From: Scheffersomyces stipitis CBS 6054
Taxonomy: Eukaryota > Ascomycota > Pichiomycetes > Serinales > Debaryomycetaceae
Assembly (NCBI RefSeq): GCF_000209165.1
Contig: NC_009044.1
Span: 1,426,001-1,490,000, forward strand
DNA length: 64,000 bases
Direction of reading: 5' to 3'
The notes under the pieces are model-generated. The model worked only from the letters and a program-made list of their open reading frames with translations. It had not been told where the DNA came from and did no database searches. Both the position numbers and the translations under genes were made by a program. This document shows, in pieces, positions 39,712-49,615 of the stretch (position 1 is its first letter; every line of letters begins with the position of its first letter).

Positions 39712-41475
39712 TTAAAGTTTCCAATTCATCCTCTTAGCTGTCAATAGGCAGTATTCATCAGCAAGAGATGTGGCACACTTGCCCAATAGATTACTCTCTA
39801 TGGCGACTGTATCGCCGCTGGAGTAATGGGACAGGGATTTAGCCTTCTCACCACCAATGACTGTATTAATATGCTTCAAGAACCCCTTTACATATACTAT
39901 CTTGTTGTTTCTGTCGGCTTCCGAAATTGTTATTCCCATTACATCTTCCAATTCTCCTTCCGCGCCGTCGTCTTTTGGAATTATATCCCATGATGAAATC
40001 GAGTTTGGTATCAAGACACTTTTGCCATCTTTGCACTTTGAATATTCCAATTTTGAATTCCAAGCCTCTGTATCTATGTTGAAATCGAATAAGGAGCTCA
40101 CATAGTCCAATGTATAATTGCTGCTGCCGAGCGCTCTTGAGATCAAGAATGAATGAGGACGGTAAATAACTTTGAGGCAACCGCAATTGAAATCGTGCGA
40201 ACGAGCAATTCCAAACCAGTATTCCCTTGTACTAGCTAGATGCTTTGGTAAGAATCCAGGAGGCACTCGGACTATATTGGTTCCTCCTCTTATTTCAGGT
40301 ATCTTTTTCCCTTCGAACTCGGGACCAGTTTGCTTGTCACATTCTCCAGACACGATATCACACTTGATCACCCTTATAGGATTGAAGCTGTATACAAAGT
40401 TGATGGAAGAATAATCTTCATCAAAGAACGGTGCCCAATTCTTTTCTATTTTTCTTGGTTCCATTCCTCTTATCTTCAAACGTAAAGCCTTCTTAGAATT
40501 AGTGAAGGGACGATACGTATGTATTGCTCTTTTCCAGTCAATTTCGGCACTGTCTGAATTGAATACAATCACAGGTTCTTGCTCCATTATGTTGGTTTCT
40601 GGATCTAGGTAGTTACGTAAGATGACTCTAGGATCATCTGCACCCAAGTAAAGCTGTACTCCTTCGGGATGTTCATCAAATGCTATCGGAAGAAAGGCCG
40701 GAAACTTAATGTCAGATTGAGGAAATTCATAATCGTTGATTTCTTTCCAATTTTTGTCAAACACTTGTGCATAAGGAAGACTGATTGTTGGCTTGTTGCG
40801 AAGGGATCGTTCACTGTAAATAACTCTGCTTACAAAGAAGTACACCTGATACTTATCCATCCAAACAGCAGAACCACAAAACTTGTACCATTTATTCTTT
40901 AGGATTTCATCTTCGCTCTCGCCTTCCTTGTCCAAGAAATAGTTTCTGATAATTGGATATTCACCAGTGCTGTTCAAATGGAGTGCCCTTTTTCTTATGA
41001 GTCTTAGTTCATTTTTCTGATCAAGACTCTTCGGTTTAGTTGACTTCACTGTGTGATCGTCGTGAAATACGACATGGGAACACTTGAAATTTTCAACATC
41101 ATCCAGTCCCACCTCTAGAAATGAAAAACCAGAAATAGAAAATTCTTCATATGGTTGATTCAACGATTCCTTCGTTACTGGCGAATGAAGCAAGTTGAAC
41201 GACTTTGCTGAGCTTGAGCTGTACTCAGAGTGAGCTTTAATGATACTCTGCGTGAGAAAATACCATACGTTAGCATTTAAAATTAACAAAAGAGCAATCA
41301 AACACCCCAGGATTACCTTATCTGTGTATACACTATGGCTCCTTCGCTTTAAGAAACCTGGGAGTAGCTTCCGAAGGGCAATAACTGTGACGGGGGTCAA
41401 CACAAATACTGCTATGGAATATATCCGGAGGTCATAGTCTTGAAGGTTTATTATGTATTCAACAGCACTACTCAT
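39712..41475 (-). CDS. Beta-mannosyltransferase (BMT/WRY family)
   Basis: 587-residue type II Golgi protein of the BMT/WRY family (GT91), which adds beta-1,2-linked mannose to cell-wall mannan and glycolipids in Candida and Pichia. Two hydrophobic segments at about 17-40 and 53-74 precede the catalytic domain; known members usually have a single anchor. Family blocks: KFCGSAVWMDKYQVYFFVSRVIYSE, a YLGADDPRVI motif, NWAPFFDEDYSSINFVYSFNPIRVIKCD and REYWFGIARSHDFNCGC. The family is absent from S. cerevisiae. The gene stands alone between two gene-poor stretches, a setting typical of fast-evolving surface genes. The linkage made and the acceptor are not determined by the sequence. Confidence 0.85.
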   Translation of the reverse strand: MSSAVEYIINLQDYDLRIYSIAVFVLTPVTVIALRKLLPGFLKRRSHSVYTDKVILGCLIALLLILNANVWYFLTQSIIKAHSEYSSSSAKSFNLLHSPVTKESLNQPYEEFSISGFSFLEVGLDDVENFKCSHVVFHDDHTVKSTKPKSLDQKNELRLIRKRALHLNSTGEYPIIRNYFLDKEGESEDEILKNKWYKFCGSAVWMDKYQVYFFVSRVIYSERSLRNKPTISLPYAQVFDKNWKEINDYEFPQSDIKFPAFLPIAFDEHPEGVQLYLGADDPRVILRNYLDPETNIMEQEPVIVFNSDSAEIDWKRAIHTYRPFTNSKKALRLKIRGMEPRKIEKNWAPFFDEDYSSINFVYSFNPIRVIKCDIVSGECDKQTGPEFEGKKIPEIRGGTNIVRVPPGFLPKHLASTREYWFGIARSHDFNCGCLKVIYRPHSFLISRALGSSNYTLDYVSSLFDFNIDTEAWNSKLEYSKCKDGKSVLIPNSISSWDIIPKDDGAEGELEDVMGITISEADRNNKIVYVKGFLKHINTVIGGEKAKSLSHYSSGDTVAIESNLLGKCATSLADEYCLLTAKRMNWKL

Positions 41476-43795
41476 AGTGGTAGAAAGAATCCCAAAAATT
41501 GGTAAACAAGAAGAATTCGACGATAAAATTTATTTCTCCCTTTTTCAAGTATGTCAGCGTACGAGTGCTAACAGAATTGAGGAATTTTGGGGTGAGTATT
41601 CTCCTAGGCATCCCAAACTTAATGTTCTAGAAAATAAAAGAGGATACATAAATTGTATGGCCACGTTCAGGTGGATATGCACTTTTTTGTATTTTTTGGC
41701 ACGAATCTATGATTGTGTTCCCTATTCACACGGATAGCGGCTAGGTTCATAATCTTTTGTAACTATGTATCTACTGGTATTATCTATATTGTAAAAAATA
41801 TTGGCATTTTAAATTTAGATATATATAACAAGAACAAAAATAAATTGTGCATCTAAACAATAATGGGATTTAGATCTACTGCGTGATCGTTTATTTAATA
41901 CCTACAGGAAACAAGACAATGATAAGAGATGTGCTTTAGTTGAAATACAACAACCTTGCTCATACATAGGTGTTACTCATAGATCACCAAAAAAACAAGA
42001 AGAAGGATGAAAGGAAACTGAATCGATTCAATTATTTTAGAATATATGACAGGAGTTCTTTTTCAAGTTTATTTTGTAAGGTTTGAAAAAAAAAAATAAT
42101 CGAAGCGCATATCCGCCTGTTGCATTTGCGAAAAGTTACCAAGGAGGTTAAACCGAACTTCATTATGACTATTTTCGTTTGAACGACGCTAGAGTGAGTG
42201 TGAGAGAACAAGTTTTCTACAAATATAGTATCATAAGTGTTGTTAAACACATATTCTATTATTAGATAAATCTAAGATCTAACGTAATCTTGCTTGGCAA
42301 GCGCGCTTCGTAAGGGCACATAATTACATAGAACTTCACATGAAGTTTAAGAATTGCTGAGAGACGAAAAGAAAGAGGACAAATGCGCTGAGATTAGAGA
42401 AACTCCGGATCTTACGAACCTGGAAGGAATTGTCCATATGTATGAAGTTGTATTGACGAATTTGAAAGTGGTTTGGAAGCGATATGCATATAAGCCTATT
42501 TTAACATCTTCCTACATAGAGAAGGCAGTACTAATACAGAATTCGTTTCGACACCCGAATTCATTACTTTCAGAAAACCAATTTCGTGCTTCACGAAGAT
42601 TTATATAGAGCAAAAACATCTTCTTCAAATAATGGCACCTAGAATAATAATTTATTGAAGGAGAATTTCAGGAGCATATTGAAAGAGGTAGCTCAGTAGT
42701 TAAAGACAGAATACAAAGGAGAAGGTTTCAATCTTTTTTCCTGAGTTATTCATACCAATTTACTTCGTTCTGGTTGTATTCCAATCAAAACTCTTCTACA
42801 TGTCATCGACGTCCAATGGAATTGGATACAAAAAATGTGTGATTTTCTCCAAGCGTGTAATTTTATTTTGGTCGGAAGTACGTTCTCGAAATTCAGAAAA
42901 ATGGGCTGAAAAATACGGTCGGTTTTAGCGAAGTTTAGTTGTGTGCTCATACCGAACTATCTGCAACTTTGTTGCATGAAAAATAAAAAAAAGTGGCCGA
43001 TTGCTCAAGGACTTGCATAGGAATAGAAATTATTAATATATAAATATGTCAGATGTCTATGATCTAAAAGTTAGCGTACCATGCAAATCTACAAGATTCT
43101 GTCCAATGAATTGACATTTTCCACCTCATTCAGTTTCCATGGGTGAATCCAGGTTGTTTCATCCATGGAAAGGAAGACCCTGCATAATTTCACTCACATG
43201 TAGATAAGCACGTTATGGCCAAATGCTTAGGGGTGAATTGTTACAGTTCATCTGCTCTAGAGACATTGCAACTGGAGATATAGAGATCTTCGTGAATCAT
43301 CTGAGTTCAAGAGGGAATTGGATTTTAAATGAGAAGCGAATTATCTTGATCTGCTCTTTTACGAAATGAAATGTATTAAAATCCAACCTATTTACTCAGA
43401 GTATATAAATCTCCTTCTAATCCATACCGAGAAGTTGGAGGAAACCAAAAGGTCAACCCTCAGTTGATATTAAGTAAAACGTAGGCAAAACCCTTAGAAA
43501 TTTGTAAAGATGCTAAGCTTGATTATTGTTATAATGTATTCTGATTCATACGAATCAAATTTTGCAATCTGTCTTCAATACTTCAATATTCAATTCTTCG
43601 ATCTTGAATTCTGCAATCTTCGATTCTTCTACCTTTACTTCTTTAATTTGTAATTCGTCTGGTAGACAACTTCCTGATTTACAGCACAGTTTGAAATTGG
43701 ACTTGCTTACAAAATTCATAAATACTTTCCATAATATTAATAATATACAAAAACACTATACAATACAATACACGCTAATAAACAGTGAATATCGG
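41476..43795. other. Gene-poor region with possible LTR and tRNA relics
   Basis: A 2.3-kb stretch without a supported gene. A 34-bp block at 43163-43196 resembles one end of the retrotransposon LTR (listed separately). A sequence at 42687-42739 has tRNA-like A- and B-box matches and a T-run but no cloverleaf. The region next to the cyclin-like gene (43560-43680) is rich in CTTCAAT/TTCGAT-type imperfect repeats. Confidence 0.55.
43163..43196 (-). repeat. Possible LTR relic
   Basis: This block matches the last 34 bp of the left LTR (27844-27877) at 28 positions, including GGAAAGGA and CCTGCATA. It would be the U3 end of a degenerate solo LTR. Similarity further along is weak (a shared TAATATATAAAT at about 43034), so the rest would be decayed or from a related family. 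Confidence 0.35.
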
Positions 43796-44983
43796 CTAGA
43801 CTTCGTTAGCCACCATTCTAACGAATCGGTAGATCTCGGACTTCATACGAATCAACTCGGCGGTTTTGATGTTCAACTTGCCATTCATTCTACTGACAAT
43901 TCTCTTTACAATGTTGTTAATGTCGTGGTTGGGGAGACCCGTGATGGCTGCCCAGTTATATTCGTACAAGTCGTTCTGCTGTGGCTTATTGTTCACAGAG
44001 TTGTGGAGGTTGATCATCTTCTTCTCTCTGACAAGTGCTAACTTAAAGCATCCGACAATCAACTTCTTCAACTCAAAGCCCATGTCGTTGTAGTTGAGGA
44101 AATTGTTGGACTGATTCAAGTACCTCAACAAGTAGATTATATCCATATAGCGAAACAAATAGATGATTCCCTTCATGAACATGGTGAGTGTCAAGCGCAA
44201 TCTGCTGGTGAGCAAGAGCAAGAACTTGTCTAGAGGAAGCTCATTAGGCTTGATGAGACGTGGAGACTCAGGCGGAAACGAGTTGTGAATCTTAGTAGCT
44301 ACGTACTTTACGGTGATCGTCATCAACTGGTTACGTTCATAATGAAACTGTTCTGCAGACAATTTGTGTGAAGTAACAGTTTTTTTAGCCGAGTTGGCAA
44401 CAGCGGTCGACACCGAAAGAAGTCTTTGAGAAATACTCTTTTCAGAAATGTCCGAAAGTTTCTGAGTACTTAAAACGTCCTTTTCTGAAATTTCAAACTT
44501 GTCAGAATTTTTCAAGTCTTTTGTGCTGGCTACGGTGCCTACGGTAGATTCGTTGTTTCTTATAGAGCGCTTGACTTCCTCTGCAGCAGCGGAAGGTCTG
44601 AAATCGTCACCAGGGTTAGGTGATTCATTTCTCAAAGCAGACTGTGGCTGCTCCTGGAGTCTACGGCTACGTTTATGGTGCGAATGAGTGGAATGAGTCG
44701 AGAAGCTGTCCTCGTCAGAAAAGTCGTGATCTGACAACAAGATGGGCATGTCTTCGATGAAATCGCCAAATGTCCGCTGGGAACCGTCCACCTTGGCAGA
44801 TTCCGGGTCTGAAACACTCGTAGCACTCGATGTGATGTCGAGACTGTTGGTGTCGGCCATAGTGAGATGGTTCATGAGTAATTCATAGGAGGACGACAAG
44901 TTATTGGAAGATACCGATTTCTGTGGCAGGCCAGCGCCAGGGTTGGCAGTGTTGATGCTGCCGGAGTCGCTGACAACAACCAT
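43796..44983 (-). CDS. Cyclin-like protein
   Basis: 395 residues. The first 190 are serine-rich, charged and disordered, with an acidic run (DHDFSDEDSF) and a histidine/arginine patch (HSHHKRSRR). The remaining 200 form a helical domain with a cyclin-box pattern: hydrophobic helices (MKGIIYLFRYMDIIYLLRYL), then KKLIVGCFKLAL, YEYNWAAITGLPNHDINNIVKRIVSRMNGKLNI. The W-AITGLP-DINNIVK pattern parallels the W-ISGLS-ELN-E helix of Pho80/Pcl cyclins, which bind the Pho85 kinase. The frame is certainly coding; the family call rests on pattern only and the kinase partner is unknown. Confidence 0.6.
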   Translation of the reverse strand: MVVVSDSGSINTANPGAGLPQKSVSSNNLSSSYELLMNHLTMADTNSLDITSSATSVSDPESAKVDGSQRTFGDFIEDMPILLSDHDFSDEDSFSTHSTHSHHKRSRRLQEQPQSALRNESPNPGDDFRPSAAAEEVKRSIRNNESTVGTVASTKDLKNSDKFEISEKDVLSTQKLSDISEKSISQRLLSVSTAVANSAKKTVTSHKLSAEQFHYERNQLMTITVKYVATKIHNSFPPESPRLIKPNELPLDKFLLLLTSRLRLTLTMFMKGIIYLFRYMDIIYLLRYLNQSNNFLNYNDMGFELKKLIVGCFKLALVREKKMINLHNSVNNKPQQNDLYEYNWAAITGLPNHDINNIVKRIVSRMNGKLNIKTAELIRMKSEIYRFVRMVANEV

Positions 44984-46558
44984 GGGAATATCAGTGAATA
45001 TAGTGAAGCAATGGTGCGAAGATTAATGAAGCGTTAGAACACAGTAATAAAAGTTAGTCGGAAATTCAAGCTTCCAGAGAGACTAACTGAATCTGCTGAG
45101 ATTTATAAGAACAACACGGTTTATGTTGATAGATATTGATAGTGTCGCAAATAGTAGGACGACAGTTTTAGGATGTTACGGAAATGTGAGTTTCCGAGAA
45201 GAAATAAAGCAAGAACCGGATCAGGAATAGACAGATGCAAAATACCAAAGAACTAAACGGGGCCACTCAGATGTAGCGGATGACAACGGAGTACATGTTG
45301 GGAAGGTGGCAAATAATTAAAGCAAAGTAGTAAAAGTGAAAAAGTTAAGTTATGTTAGATTGGTGTAGTGATAGTTAGTAATCACACAGATATATTGCCG
45401 TAGACGATGTACAGCAAAGACAGCAGTTATCCAGAAGAGACTTTTTGGATTATACTAGAATGACTCTATTGGATGTAGTTGATACAAGACTATATTGATA
45501 ACCTTTTACAGTCTTATAATCTTCTTTCGCTATGTGAACAATATTTCACTGGTTTCGATTCTGCTTAGTTAAGAAGCAGAAGACAGATCAGATTTTGGAA
45601 AACTCGAGAGAGGATGGACTCTATTCAATCAGGTGAGTATCACGGTGGTAGATGCAACAGAAAGACGGCAGCAAATGTCGAGATCGGAACGAAGCTGGAG
45701 ATCTGGCTCTGATTGTCATCATTAAATTCACTGAATAAAATTCATCCCCTAACGGTTTTTTTACATTATGTGCAGGACGTATGGCTCTGACTCATTTGGA
45801 AAAGAAGAAAAATCACGAAAAAACTTGTAGCTTTGTGCGGCACGGATGTTTTTTTTTCTCGCGCCGCTGAGATTAAGTATGCCCCATAGTTAAGAATTAT
45901 AGTGAGAATAGCCAGTATTAGCCGTAGCTAAGATCCAAAAGGATATGGAAGAGAGGAGTCTGAAGAGTATGAAGAACTCTAGAGATCTCTACTTAGTAAA
46001 AACTGCTATAAACTCACAAAAGTAAGGTAGGGAATCCAGCCGCGATTCCACATTTCTCTGCCAAATTTGTAGTTCTGCTCTTTCTCCATTAGAACCACAG
46101 TAATTTGTATCCTAGGCCCATAGTTAAGCACAAGATAAGCACAATCAAGCTGTTACTCCACCGACACTCTACAAATTTCTCTCTAGCTGAGCCCGCAACA
46201 TCGTGTAGACATACAGATAGAAGCCGTCGAGCCAATTGGATTATCCACCTTTTTTAACATCTGTGGCCTCACACTTCTCCTGTTCTTGATCCCATAGTTG
46301 GCGAATTTTTCAATCGATTTTTCAGGCGAGCTTTTCTCTGTTATCTCTTCTTCACGGATAAACATATTCTGTCCTACAACCGTCAATTGTGTTGATTTCT
46401 GCGGCAAGTAGACTGCTATTGCCAATTTCCAACTCGAATCGGCAATTCTTCCGGAACCATCTGATATCATTCGTACCATACATATCTAGTAGAATCTACA
46501 GAATCTACAGAATCTGTTTTACCTATAGCCCAGCCAGACTATCAGCCAGACTTTCTTC
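44984..46558. other. Cyclin-like gene / MET7 divergent region
   Basis: A 1.6-kb region between divergent genes. Poly-T tracts (45848-45857 and nearby) are nucleosome-excluding promoter features. A 98-codon minus frame at 46183-46479 lies in the MET7 promoter and has no recognisable content. CCCATAGTT occurs three times (about 45882, 46119 and 46291). No RNA gene recognised. Confidence 0.55.
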
Positions 46559-48172
46559 ATGAGTCTTTCTTCTCCAACTGCTGCTGATTCCATGCGTGTT
46601 CCTCCCGCTGCTGCCAGAACATACAAGGACGCTATTGCTGCGCTCAACAGCCTTCAGTCGAACTTTGCTCTGATCGAAGCTTACAGAAAGCTAGGTCCTT
46701 CAGTAGATAGAAACCAGTTGCTGATAGATGAAGTCTACGAATATACACGCAGATTGGGCTATACGCCCCGGGACTTCAACAAGTTGAACATCATACACAT
46801 CACAGGCACCAAAGGAAAGGGACTGACTTGCGCTTTCACAGAGTCGATCTTGAAACAGTACTTGAACACCGGGGCCTCTGGTAGCTCAGCCAACATCACC
46901 AAGATCGGCTTGTACACTTCACCACACTTGAAGTCTGTCCGGGAGCGGATCAGAATCAACGGAAGTCCCATCAATGAGAGCAAGTTTGCCAAATACTTCT
47001 TTGAAGTGTGGGACAAGCTTTCGGCTACGACTTCTTCTCCAGAGAAGTTCCCTACACTCCAGCCTTCAGAAGTAGTGAAGCCCATGTACTTCAAGTACTT
47101 GACGGTATTGTCGTTCCATGTATTTCTCTCTGAAGGTGTAGACACCGCTATTTACGAAGTAGGCGTAGGTGGACATTACGATTCCACTAATATCATCGAG
47201 AAGCCAACTGTCACCGGGATCTCGAGTCTAGGAATTGATCACACCTTCATGCTTGGCGATACCATTGAGAAGATCACTTGGAACAAGACTGGAATATTCA
47301 AGAAGGACGTACCTGCAGTTGTTTCCGAACAGGTAGAACATCCTCTGTCGCTCGATGTAGTCAAGGAACGAGCTGTTGAGCTCGGTGTGGCCAGTCTTGA
47401 AATCGTAGACCGCAAACTTCTTCCTTCTGACACTAGGTTGGGTTTGGCTGGTGATTTTCAGAAGCAAAACGCAGCTCTAGCTGTAAAATTATCTACTATC
47501 CATCTTCAGAAGTTGGGATTTACGGATTTGCCTAAGTTCAACGAAGACGGCTCTATCGAAGAATTGAACGATAAATTCATAGCAGGATTGGAGCAGGTCA
47601 AATGGGATGGAAGATGCCAGAAGATTCTCAACAAACCGGGCTTTGAAGGCATCAGCTGGTACATCGACGGAGCACATACTTTAGAGTCAATTAATGTCTC
47701 CGCGCAATGGTTCAAGAGCGAGCAGAAAAGAGCTCCTTCCACTGTAAAGAGAACAAGAATCTTATTGTTCAACCAGCAGAACCGTGAGAATGCTGATCTC
47801 TTGCTAACAAAGTTGTACGAAAACATCTCTACTGGCGATGCTCCTTTGCCTTTTGACCATGTCATTTTTACGACGAACATCACTTGGTCTGACGGCAAGT
47901 ACAACTCTGACTTAGTATCGTTGAACACTAGCAAAGAGTTGGTGGATTCGTTGACGATTCAAAAGAACTTGGCTCAAACGTGGTCAGACTTGGACCAGAA
48001 ACACAAACACAACGCCAGAAAACACATCTTCCATGATATTGAGACAGGAGTCAACTTCATCAAGAGCTTGACAAAGTCGCCGGAACTTGGCGAAGTTGAT
48101 GTCTTTGTGTGTGGTTCTATTCATTTGGTTGGAGGTTTCTTGGTTGTACTCGATAACGAGAAAGATCAGTGA
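46559..48172 (+). CDS. MET7: Folylpolyglutamate synthase
   Basis: Adds glutamate residues to folates, which retains them in cytosol and mitochondria and makes them good cofactors for methionine and nucleotide synthesis. 537 residues, matching S. cerevisiae Met7 along its length: KDAIAALNSLQSN, IGLYTSPHLKSVRERIRINGSPI, KYFFEVWDKL, YEVGVGG-YDSTNI, GIDHTFMLGDTIE, WYIDGAHT and FGSIHLVGG-like C-terminus. The ATP loop reads TGTKGKG followed by codon 89 = CTG (46823-46825), where all relatives have serine. Translated by the CUG-Ser code the motif becomes TGTKGKGST. The first ATG (46559) gives a short polar N-terminus; a second in-frame ATG 11 codons later is an alternative. Confidence 0.97.
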   Translation: MSLSSPTAADSMRVPPAAARTYKDAIAALNSLQSNFALIEAYRKLGPSVDRNQLLIDEVYEYTRRLGYTPRDFNKLNIIHITGTKGKGLTCAFTESILKQYLNTGASGSSANITKIGLYTSPHLKSVRERIRINGSPINESKFAKYFFEVWDKLSATTSSPEKFPTLQPSEVVKPMYFKYLTVLSFHVFLSEGVDTAIYEVGVGGHYDSTNIIEKPTVTGISSLGIDHTFMLGDTIEKITWNKTGIFKKDVPAVVSEQVEHPLSLDVVKERAVELGVASLEIVDRKLLPSDTRLGLAGDFQKQNAALAVKLSTIHLQKLGFTDLPKFNEDGSIEELNDKFIAGLEQVKWDGRCQKILNKPGFEGISWYIDGAHTLESINVSAQWFKSEQKRAPSTVKRTRILLFNQQNRENADLLLTKLYENISTGDAPLPFDHVIFTTNITWSDGKYNSDLVSLNTSKELVDSLTIQKNLAQTWSDLDQKHKHNARKHIFHDIETGVNFIKSLTKSPELGEVDVFVCGSIHLVGGFLVVLDNEKDQ

Positions 48173-48406
48173 TGAATACTGATATATATAGACAGATATA
48201 GTACAGAATGATATCTTCCTTAGAGTAGAGCGGATGATAATACTACCTTAGTACATGGTAATAATTACTGTCAGAGTGTAGTTGATGAAAAGTACAGAAT
48301 TACTTAATAGAGATTCAATATTGAACGATAATACTGGCTTTATTAGTATACAGAGTTATAGATTATGTTTCGTCGTCTCTATAAGACACCGAAAGATGCT
48401 AGCAGT

Positions 48407-49615
48407 CTAGTTGGAGTTGTTGTTGACGATGTTTTCCCTGGAAGACTTGACGATTTCATTGATGTTGGTCAACGATGCTCTCCATTCTTGTAAGGTCGAT
48501 CTGACGCTGTTCCAGGCAGCAGTGTTTTCGGCATCATTACCAGCCAACACGAAACGGTTGACACGAGACAAGTAGAAAACTTCTTCCACTTGGTTCAACT
48601 TACCAACTACGACGCCAGATTTTATGGCACCGACAAGCAAGTTTTCGAAGTCTTGCGACGAAGTTACATTAGGGATCTCACTGTACTTGAACACTATGTC
48701 ACTGTGATCAGCAGAAGACGACTGCTGGGAGAAGAACTTGGACAACGACAAGATTCTGGACTTGGCGTTGATTTCAGCTACAGGTAAGTCAGCGAAGTCG
48801 GCTGACGAGAGTTCCACCAAGTCACCGTTCACGTACTTGGAGAAGGCAGCAACCAAGGCATCAGAGCTGTTAGCGGCTAAGGATGCAGCGACGTTATTGT
48901 TGATTAAAAACGAAACATCAACTACTTCTGAACTTAAAGCAAACTTGATCAACTGAGTCAACTCACCTGCGGAGACAGCGAAAGATTGGGTGAAAGATTT
49001 GATGAGTTGAAGAGTCTGGGCCGAAAAAGTCGAGTCCAAAGCGATAAAACGCCAGAAAGTAGATCTGATCTGTTCTTCGGAAGTACCTGAGCTCTTCAAC
49101 CATTGCACCAAATGCAAGCCAATGGAGTTTTGGACCAAGCCAAAGTCAAGCTTTGACTTTTCGACAATCGTCAAAATATGGGCGATTATGTGGGCACGAG
49201 TTTGCGAAGTTTCAGGCAATAAGTTGAACAAGGTGTTCAAGATCGACAAGATGGTCGTAGACTTGATGCTCTTTCTGTCTCTTATGGTAGGTTGCGTGTG
49301 AGGATTGGACTCTACAATGATTTCGTACAAGCCAGACTTCTCGTCAGCCAAGTCAACTCCCAATTGCGACAAGATGTGCACCAACAAATACACCGCAGGC
49401 TCGAACTCCTTGTCGGTCAACTTGGTGAGTGTGGCAGGTTGTGAATGGGCGTAGAGAGCTGCGATGATTTCTTGTTTCTGGGCTAGCTGGGCATCTTCAA
49501 GAAGCGGATTCAAAACTTCGGAGAAAGACGTGTTCTGCGCAGCAGAGTCGATGATCTGGCGGTACTCCTTGAGCGAGTCCTTCAACTCGTTGTCCACGAC
49601 AATCACGGAGGCCAT
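48407..49615 (-). CDS. Translation initiation factor eIF3 subunit M
   Basis: PCI-domain subunit of the eIF3 complex, which assembles the 43S pre-initiation complex. 402 residues, helical, with the PCI/winged-helix region at about 200-365. The order of blocks matches human eIF3m: a middle helix set around LSILNTLFNLLPETSQTRAHI, EINAKSRILSLSKFF, DFENLLVGAIKSGVVVGKLNQVEEVFYLSRVNRFV (like the human DVEAFVIDAVRTKMVYCKID segment), and WNSVRSTLQEWRASLTNINEIV at the end. S. cerevisiae lacks this subunit. The ATG at 49615 is the only start before the region loses similarity. An RRPE-type motif lies 75-90 bp upstream. Confidence 0.86.
   Translation of the reverse strand: MASVIVVDNELKDSLKEYRQIIDSAAQNTSFSEVLNPLLEDAQLAQKQEIIAALYAHSQPATLTKLTDKEFEPAVYLLVHILSQLGVDLADEKSGLYEIIVESNPHTQPTIRDRKSIKSTTILSILNTLFNLLPETSQTRAHIIAHILTIVEKSKLDFGLVQNSIGLHLVQWLKSSGTSEEQIRSTFWRFIALDSTFSAQTLQLIKSFTQSFAVSAGELTQLIKFALSSEVVDVSFLINNNVAASLAANSSDALVAAFSKYVNGDLVELSSADFADLPVAEINAKSRILSLSKFFSQQSSSADHSDIVFKYSEIPNVTSSQDFENLLVGAIKSGVVVGKLNQVEEVFYLSRVNRFVLAGNDAENTAAWNSVRSTLQEWRASLTNINEIVKSSRENIVNNNSN

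Noticed and set aside
41549..41573. GTATGT and TGCTAAC resembling an intron
   Set aside because: Only 18 bp apart and not near a coding exon.
46183..46479. 98-codon minus frame upstream of MET7
   Set aside because: Sits inside the MET7 promoter, no family resemblance, low-complexity tail.
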